This document shows, in pieces, positions 60,794-64,000 of a stretch of 64,000 bases of DNA (its first letter is position 1; each line of letters opens with the position of its first letter). The DNA lies in assembly GCF_000374545.1 (NCBI RefSeq), contig NZ_KB894597.1, forward strand, positions 1 to 64,000. Reading direction: 5' to 3'. The position numbers were made by a program, and so were the translations under genes. This stretch comes from Anaeromusa acidaminophila DSM 3853 (lineage in GTDB: Bacteria > Bacillota > Negativicutes > Anaeromusales > Anaeromusaceae). The notes beneath the pieces were generated by a model. The model was not told where the DNA came from. It ran no database searches and saw only the letters and a program-made list of their open reading frames with translations.

Positions 60794-62197
60794 TCAATTA
60801 ACCTGGCAACGTTCTTCCACTACGGCGACCGCTTTATTGCGGCTCTTCAAGACTTGATATGCCAAGAATAAGCCTCCATACCAGAAGGGCGCCACGTAAA
60901 GGCCCACTAAATTATCCGGATCATAACTCATCCCTAATACAACAGCCCCCAAGAAAAGCAACACGCCGTAATTTGCGTACGGAAAAAGAGGCATCTTATA
61001 CTGCAACCGACTAAATTGCTCTTCGCTTAGTCCTTTGCGCCATTTTAAGTGAATACACATAATAAGAGCCCAAGTCCAAATACATCCAGTGACCGTACAC
61101 GCCGACATAAAATAGAACACCGTATCTGGATAGGAAAAGTTTAAATATACGCCAACTAGACAAGCGGCGCTGGAAAATAAAATCCCATTGGCAGGAACTT
61201 GATGCTTGGAAAGAGTTCCCAAAAACCGGGGAGCTTCTCCCCGTAGAGATAACCCATAAAGCATCCGCCCGCACACATAGATACAGCTGTTCAGACAGGA
61301 CGCCGCCGAGGAAAGAATAACAAAGTTCATAACTCCTGCCGCATAGGGAATTCCCATGCGTTCAAAGATAATCACAAACGGGCTTACCCCTTTAGGCAAT
61401 GTATCCCAGGGACAAATGGAAAGAATAACCGTCATCGTACCAACATAGAAAATGAGGATACGCCAGAACACTTTATCAATGGCTGATTTCAAAGAATGCT
61501 TCGGATCTTCCGCTTCTCCTGCTGTAATACCAATCATTTCAACACCAGCATAGGCGAAAACTACCATAACCAAGGCCATGGCAACGCCTTTCAGGCCAAA
61601 CGGCATGAAGCCTCCATGCGCCCATAAGTTTGAAAAGCCAATCGCCTCGCCGCCATTTCCGATGCCAAACAAAATCATAGCGGATCCTAAGAAAATCATC
61701 CCTATGATAGTAACCACTTTAATTAGAGCAAACCAAAATTCAAACTCTCCGTAATATTTGACGGCGGCCAAATTCACCGCTGCAATCACCCCTAAGCAAA
61801 CCAGCGCCGCCAACCATTGCGGCGTATCAACAAACCAGTATCGCGCGTAAATACCTACAGCGGCAATTTCGCACATTGCCAAAACTACCCACTGATACCA
61901 ATAAGTCCAACCGGTAATAAAAGAAACCGTAGGTCCGAAAAAAGTTTTAGCATATCCAGAAAAGGAAGCGGACACAGGATGTTCCACCGTGACTTCTCCC
62001 AAGGCCCTTAGCACAAAGTACATAACGACGCCGCCCAGAGCATACGCCAGCGTCAACGCCGGCCCCGCCATCTTGCTGGCGGAAGCGGAACCCATAAACA
62101 AAGCCACGCCAATAACCCCGCCAATGGCAATCAATTGAATATGTCGATTTTTTAAGTCTTTCTTTAGATTTTCCTTGGCAAACTCTCGTTTTTCCAT
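60794..62197 (-). CDS. Amino acid permease (APC family), GABA-permease-like
   Basis: 467 residues, 12 helices. The N-terminal IQLIAIGGVIGVALFMGSAS (about 20-39; the family has GGxIGxGLF) marks the APC amino acid transporter branch. FAYAGVEMIGITAGEAEDPK (about 223-242) is the conserved loop between helices 6 and 7. The closest groups by layout are GabP and proline/basic amino acid permeases. The neighbouring GABA-type aminotransferase suggests GABA or a related omega-amino acid. It follows the aminotransferase gene on the same strand, with a terminator between (62252-62291), so it may have its own promoter or depend on read-through. Confidence 0.87.
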   Translation of the reverse strand: MEKREFAKENLKKDLKNRHIQLIAIGGVIGVALFMGSASASKMAGPALTLAYALGGVVMYFVLRALGEVTVEHPVSASFSGYAKTFFGPTVSFITGWTYWYQWVVLAMCEIAAVGIYARYWFVDTPQWLAALVCLGVIAAVNLAAVKYYGEFEFWFALIKVVTIIGMIFLGSAMILFGIGNGGEAIGFSNLWAHGGFMPFGLKGVAMALVMVVFAYAGVEMIGITAGEAEDPKHSLKSAIDKVFWRILIFYVGTMTVILSICPWDTLPKGVSPFVIIFERMGIPYAAGVMNFVILSSAASCLNSCIYVCGRMLYGLSLRGEAPRFLGTLSKHQVPANGILFSSAACLVGVYLNFSYPDTVFYFMSACTVTGCIWTWALIMCIHLKWRKGLSEEQFSRLQYKMPLFPYANYGVLLFLGAVVLGMSYDPDNLVGLYVAPFWYGGLFLAYQVLKSRNKAVAVVEERCQVN

Positions 62198-62251
62198 GTA
62201 CAGCCCCCCCTCTTAAAAACCACAACATAACATTTACACGCTGATTTATAT

Positions 62252-62291
62252 AAAAAACGCCTGCAACACCTAGTTAGGTGATGCAGGCGTC
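62252..62291 (-). terminator. Terminator after the GABA aminotransferase gene
   Basis: ACGCCTGCATCACCT / AGGTGTTGCAGGCGTTTTTT with one mismatch, on the minus strand. Confidence 0.88.
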
Positions 62292-62320
62292 TTTGCCCAA
62301 GTGTGCCTACCTTCGCAAAA

Positions 62321-63640
62321 TCAGCATGTAGCTGCCGCTTTTTGAATGTTTCTCTCCAAAATTCCAAGGCCTTGATCCAATTGAGCATCTGTAACCACCA
62401 ACGGAATCAGCAAGCGAATCACATTTCCGTAAATACCGGCTCCAATCACCAAGAGACCGTCTTCTAAACACAGCTTGATGACGCTAGCCGCCATTTCCTT
62501 AGCAGGCTCTTTCGTCTTCCGATCTTTTACCAGCTCAATGCCAATCATGGCCCCTAAGCCCCGCACATCGCCGATCGCCGCGCACCGTTCCTGCAGATTT
62601 TGCAAACGTTTCATGGTTACATCGCCAATATGCTGCGCCCTCTGACATAGATGATTGTCTTCCATATAGCGAATCGTTTCCAAACCAGCAACGCAGGACA
62701 GAGGATTGCCGCCATAGGTACCGCCAATTCCACCGGCTCCAGGCGCATCCATTACCTCCGCCTTGCCAGTAACAGCACTCAACGGCATGCCGGCAGCAAT
62801 TGATTTCGCCGTAGTCATGATATCCGGTTCTACGCCCCAATGTTCGATAGCAAACATCTTTCCAGAACGTGCAAAGCCAGTCTGAATCTCATCGGCAATA
62901 AAAAGGGTATCGTTTTTCTCACAAATCGCTTTCAGGCCGGAGAAATACTCTTGAGGCGGAACAATGAACCCGCCCTCGCCTTGAATGGGTTCGGCAATAA
63001 CCGCCGCAATCTGATCAGAAGCCGCCTCAGCTGCAAAGAAGCGATCAAAATGCTCTAAACAGTGCATGCCGCATCCTGGATAGGTTGATTGGAATTGGCA
63101 TCGATAACAGTACGCCGAGGGAACTTTATACGTATCGGAAGGAAACGGGCCAAATCCATGCTTATAGGGCTTCACCTTGCTGGTAAGCGCCATGGCCAAC
63201 AGCGTCCGTCCATGAAAACCGCATTCCAGCGATACAATCCCGGTCTTCTTGGTAGCTTGACGCGCAATCTTCACCGCATTTTCAACCGCTTCTGCGCCGC
63301 TGTTGGCAAACATCGTTTTCTTAGGCTGCTTTCCAGGTACAATTTGATTCATTTTTTCCGCTAACGCCACATAGGGTTCATACATGGCGATGGCAAAAAA
63401 GGAATGCAATAGTTTATCTGCTTGTTTTTTAACGGCTTCCACTACCGGCTTCGGACAGTGGCCGGCGTTTAACACGCCGACACCTGCATAGAAATCCAGA
63501 TACTCTCGCCCTTCCACATCTGTAATTACGGCCCCGCTAGCCTTTTCCACAAAAATAGATGTCGAGTTAGCAATACCGCTGGCAACAGCCGCTTGCTTCC
63601 GTTTTAAAAGAGCCTCTGTTTTTGTTTCTGTTGCAATCAT
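62321..63640 (-). CDS. gabT: 4-aminobutyrate aminotransferase
   Basis: 439-residue class III PLP aminotransferase. FANSGAEAVENAVKIAR (about 112-128), FIADEIQTGFARSGK (about 245-259) with the PLP Asp/Gln, and TTAKSIAAGMP (about 276-286) with the PLP lysine. It converts GABA and 2-oxoglutarate to succinate semialdehyde and glutamate. A terminator-like hairpin (63663-63701) lies in the 5' leader just before its ribosome site (GAGGAGGGG). The PucR-type regulator upstream is a probable activator. Other omega-amino acids are possible substrates. Confidence 0.92.
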   Translation of the reverse strand: MIATETKTEALLKRKQAAVASGIANSTSIFVEKASGAVITDVEGREYLDFYAGVGVLNAGHCPKPVVEAVKKQADKLLHSFFAIAMYEPYVALAEKMNQIVPGKQPKKTMFANSGAEAVENAVKIARQATKKTGIVSLECGFHGRTLLAMALTSKVKPYKHGFGPFPSDTYKVPSAYCYRCQFQSTYPGCGMHCLEHFDRFFAAEAASDQIAAVIAEPIQGEGGFIVPPQEYFSGLKAICEKNDTLFIADEIQTGFARSGKMFAIEHWGVEPDIMTTAKSIAAGMPLSAVTGKAEVMDAPGAGGIGGTYGGNPLSCVAGLETIRYMEDNHLCQRAQHIGDVTMKRLQNLQERCAAIGDVRGLGAMIGIELVKDRKTKEPAKEMAASVIKLCLEDGLLVIGAGIYGNVIRLLIPLVVTDAQLDQGLGILERNIQKAAATC

Positions 63641-63662
63641 CTTTACCCCTCCTCACAAGAAC

Positions 63663-63701
63663 AAAAGCCGGAACTATATCCTCAAGATATAATTCCGGCT
63701 T
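63663..63701 (-). terminator. Hairpin with T-run ahead of gabT
   Basis: GAAGCCGGAATTATATC / GATATAGTTCCGGCTTTTG on the minus strand, ending within 25 bases of the gabT start. Terminates transcription from the PucR gene, or attenuates the gabT message. Confidence 0.75.
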
Positions 63702-63777
63702 CATCGCCTTGCTTCTTTACTAGCGCTTGCTGAGCTTTCAAGCTTCTCAAAAACTCCGCCATCTAGTTCCTTGTTCT

Positions 63778-63835
63778 GGTTTTATTGTAGCAAAGGAATT
63801 CGCCGACAACCATGTGCTAACCTCACAATAAAACC
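63778..63835 (-). promoter_or_regulatory. gabT promoter candidate with a spaced inverted repeat
   Basis: GGTTTTATTG at 63778-63787 and its exact inverted copy CAATAAAACC at 63826-63835 are 38 bases apart. The first overlaps a TACAAT -10-like hexamer for gabT on the minus strand. A possible regulator-binding pair for the PucR protein. Confidence 0.5.
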
Positions 63836-63870
63836 GCCGCTTTATAGGAAACATGCACAACGCAAGTCCG

Positions 63871-64000
63871 TTACACTCCTTCGTGCAGGCGATTATGCTT
63901 TAACTGCCGCCCCACAATGACTCCCAACTGCAAAGTCAGACGATCATACGGGTCACTCATGGACTTTCCTGTTGCTTCTTCCACTTTTTTCAGCCGATAA
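63871..64000 (-). CDS. PucR-family transcriptional regulator, C-terminal end only
   Basis: The last 42 codons before a TAA at 63871-63873, cut at the right edge. They read YRLKKVEEATGKSMSDPYDR then LTLQLGVIVGRQL and a short tail. This is the end of the PucR helix-turn-helix domain, where a YRL-x-x-I/V-E-x-x-TG motif is followed by DP-x-DR-L-x-LQ. PucR proteins commonly control amine, purine or GABA use genes, in accord with gabT and the permease next to it. Sensor domain outside the window. Confidence 0.82.
   Translation of the reverse strand, partial: YRLKKVEEATGKSMSDPYDRLTLQLGVIVGRQLKHNRLHEGV

Overview
The window looks like chromosomal DNA of an anaerobic, lactate-using diderm Firmicute of the Negativicutes (Sporomusaceae, Anaeromusa-like). 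The gene complement is Bacillota-type: tig-clpP-clpX-lon-engB, an M-box and a c-di-GMP-I riboswitch, and AGGAGG ribosome sites throughout. A secretin (CpaC) and a periplasmic-type UshA imply an outer membrane. Two lactate permeases, a LarA-type lactate racemase, a two-subunit fumarase and a B. subtilis-type succinate dehydrogenase/fumarate reductase suggest lactate to succinate/propionate fermentation. This is inference; no 16S rRNA is present.

Layout. 1-300: 5' end of an IS256-family transposase, cut by the window edge. 444-5235: two paralogous lactate permeases flanking a prenyl diphosphate synthase. 5638-12968: siroheme decarboxylase pair ahbA-ahbB, then engB, lon, clpX, clpP, tig. 13116-15225: tRNA genes around a protein with RTX-type calcium-binding motifs. 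15272-18966: a minus-strand run of DUF362 ferredoxin-like protein, a 55-residue protein, DUF3842, CooT nickel protein and an ABC-2 exporter; divergent from it are a soluble PocR chemoreceptor and CheW. 20781-29054: LarA, an exported protein, MFS and TPR-glycosyltransferase proteins, lysA, a DapL-like aminotransferase and its MarR regulator. 29154-32099: a magnesium locus made of promoter, M-box riboswitch, terminator, a possible leader peptide, a soluble PRC/MgtE_N/CBS protein and an NRAMP-related Mg transporter. 32150-38945: UshA, three tRNAs, sdhCAB and fumarase. 39046-45425: yfcE-rdgB-rph, a CofE-like protein, murI, a thioesterase, mocA/yqeC. 45623-56168: a complete Tad (Flp pilus) locus including a 59-residue Flp pilin. 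57018-60590: a Cache-PAS-GAF-PAS-GGDEF-HD-GYP protein behind a c-di-GMP-I riboswitch. 60794-64000: GABA permease and aminotransferase genes and the 3' end of a PucR regulator.

How it fits together. Lactate enters through LctP, is interconverted by LarA, and its electrons can be disposed of through menaquinol and the Sdh/Frd complex, with fumarase supplying fumarate. Surface attachment (Tad) sits beside a c-di-GMP-metabolising enzyme that is itself read out by a c-di-GMP riboswitch. The most informative regulatory reading is the M-box, which independently supports a magnesium role for the NRAMP homologue and its MgtE-like partner. The least understood block is 15272-18966, where a nickel protein, an iron-sulfur protein and an exporter share one tight gene run.
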